Source: Aeromicrobium sp. (lineage in GTDB: Bacteria; Actinomycetota; Actinomycetes; Propionibacteriales; Nocardioidaceae). Taken from it: a stretch of 6,058 nucleotides of DNA. The notes under the pieces are model-generated. The model was not told where the DNA came from and did no database searches. It worked only from the letters and a program-made list of their open reading frames with translations. The stretch lies in assembly GCA_023254755.1 (NCBI GenBank), contig JALRKU010000280.1, positions 1 to 6,058 of the forward strand, in the 5' to 3' direction. This document shows positions 5,840 through 6,058 of the stretch, piece by piece. A program made the translations under genes and the position numbers. How positions within the stretch are numbered: position 1 is the first letter of the stretch; each line of letters starts with the position of its first letter.

Positions 5840-6058
5840 CAGGCGTCACCTCCCGTGCTGACCGCCATGCCGCGGTCGCGCGCGTACTCCGAGAGCTGCT
5901 CGCGGAGCATGCGACGCCCGCGGTGGAGCCGCGACATCACGGTGCCGATCGGGGTGCCCATGATCTCGGCGATCTCCTTGTAGGCGAAGCCCTCGACATC
6001 GGCGAGGTAGACCGCGATCCGGAAGTCCTCGGGGATGGCCTGCAGCGCGTCCTTCACG
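5839..6058 (-). CDS. sigR: ECF sigma factor SigR/SigH, C-terminal part (sigma-4 region), truncated by window edge
   Basis: Only the last 72 codons are in view, and the frame runs off the right edge. The leading GTG at 6057 is an internal valine (VKDALQAIPEDFR), not a start. The segment is the sigma-4 domain that reads the -35 element: AIPEDFRIAVYLADVEGF, YKEIAEIMGTPIGTV and MSRLHRGRRMLREQL cover its helix-turn-helix. This wording is diagnostic of the SigR (Streptomyces) and SigH (Mycobacterium) group of ECF sigma factors, which direct the thiol-oxidative and heat stress regulon. The directly coupled rsrA gene confirms the assignment. The family is about 200-230 residues, so sigma-2 and the promoter are outside the window. 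Many members autoregulate through a GGAAT/GTT promoter, which would lie beyond the edge. Confidence 0.93.
   Translation of the reverse strand, partial: VKDALQAIPEDFRIAVYLADVEGFAYKEIAEIMGTPIGTVMSRLHRGRRMLREQLSEYARDRGMAVSTGGDA
5849..5854 (-). promoter_or_regulatory. Ribosome binding site for rsrA inside the sigR 3' end
   Basis: On the minus strand GGGAGG, continuing GTGA, lies nine bases before the rsrA ATG and within the last codons of the sigma factor gene. With the one-base stop/start overlap, it supports translation coupled to, but partly independent of, sigR. Confidence 0.7.

Overview
The window is about 6 kb of very GC-rich, tightly packed actinobacterial DNA. Four features point to a mycothiol-producing actinobacterium: strong G/C bias at third codon positions, leaderless-looking starts, a bL37 ribosomal protein gene, and a SigR/SigH-type sigma factor with an RsrA-type zinc anti-sigma factor. 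A Nocardioides/Aeromicrobium-like lineage is my guess from memory of similar gene orders; nothing here proves it.

Layout: (1) Positions 1-1353 (+) are the C-terminal four fifths of a thiamine-diphosphate enzyme of the acetolactate synthase family, cut by the left edge. (2) Positions 1504-4961 (+) are two ABC exporter half-transporter genes joined by an ATGA overlap, presumably making a heterodimer. (3) Positions 5014-5391 (+) encode a small hotdog thioesterase of the fluoroacetyl-CoA thioesterase (FlK) type, with a likely leaderless promoter. (4) Positions 5424-5498 (+) encode the 24-residue ribosomal protein bL37. (5) Positions 5499-5569 are a convergent intergenic region with two perfect palindromes that probably form a two-way terminator. 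(6) Positions 5570-6058 (-) hold rsrA and the 3' end of sigR, overlapping by one base and cut by the right edge.

The most interesting signal is in the ABC pair. Everything that builds one composite ATP site is kept: A-loop, Walker A, Q-loop, Walker B and H-loop in the second protein, plus signature and D-loop in the first. Every element of the opposite site is lost or altered. The two nucleotide-binding domains have therefore decayed in an exactly complementary way. The first has lost even its Walker A lysine and glycines, further than the degenerate sites of well-studied heterodimeric exporters.

The sigR-rsrA end is a classic thiol-oxidative-stress switch. No link between it and the transporter is visible, and I saw no SigR-type promoter (GGAAT-N18/19-GTT) in the window. 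The large reverse-strand open frames opposite the ABC genes are composition artefacts.
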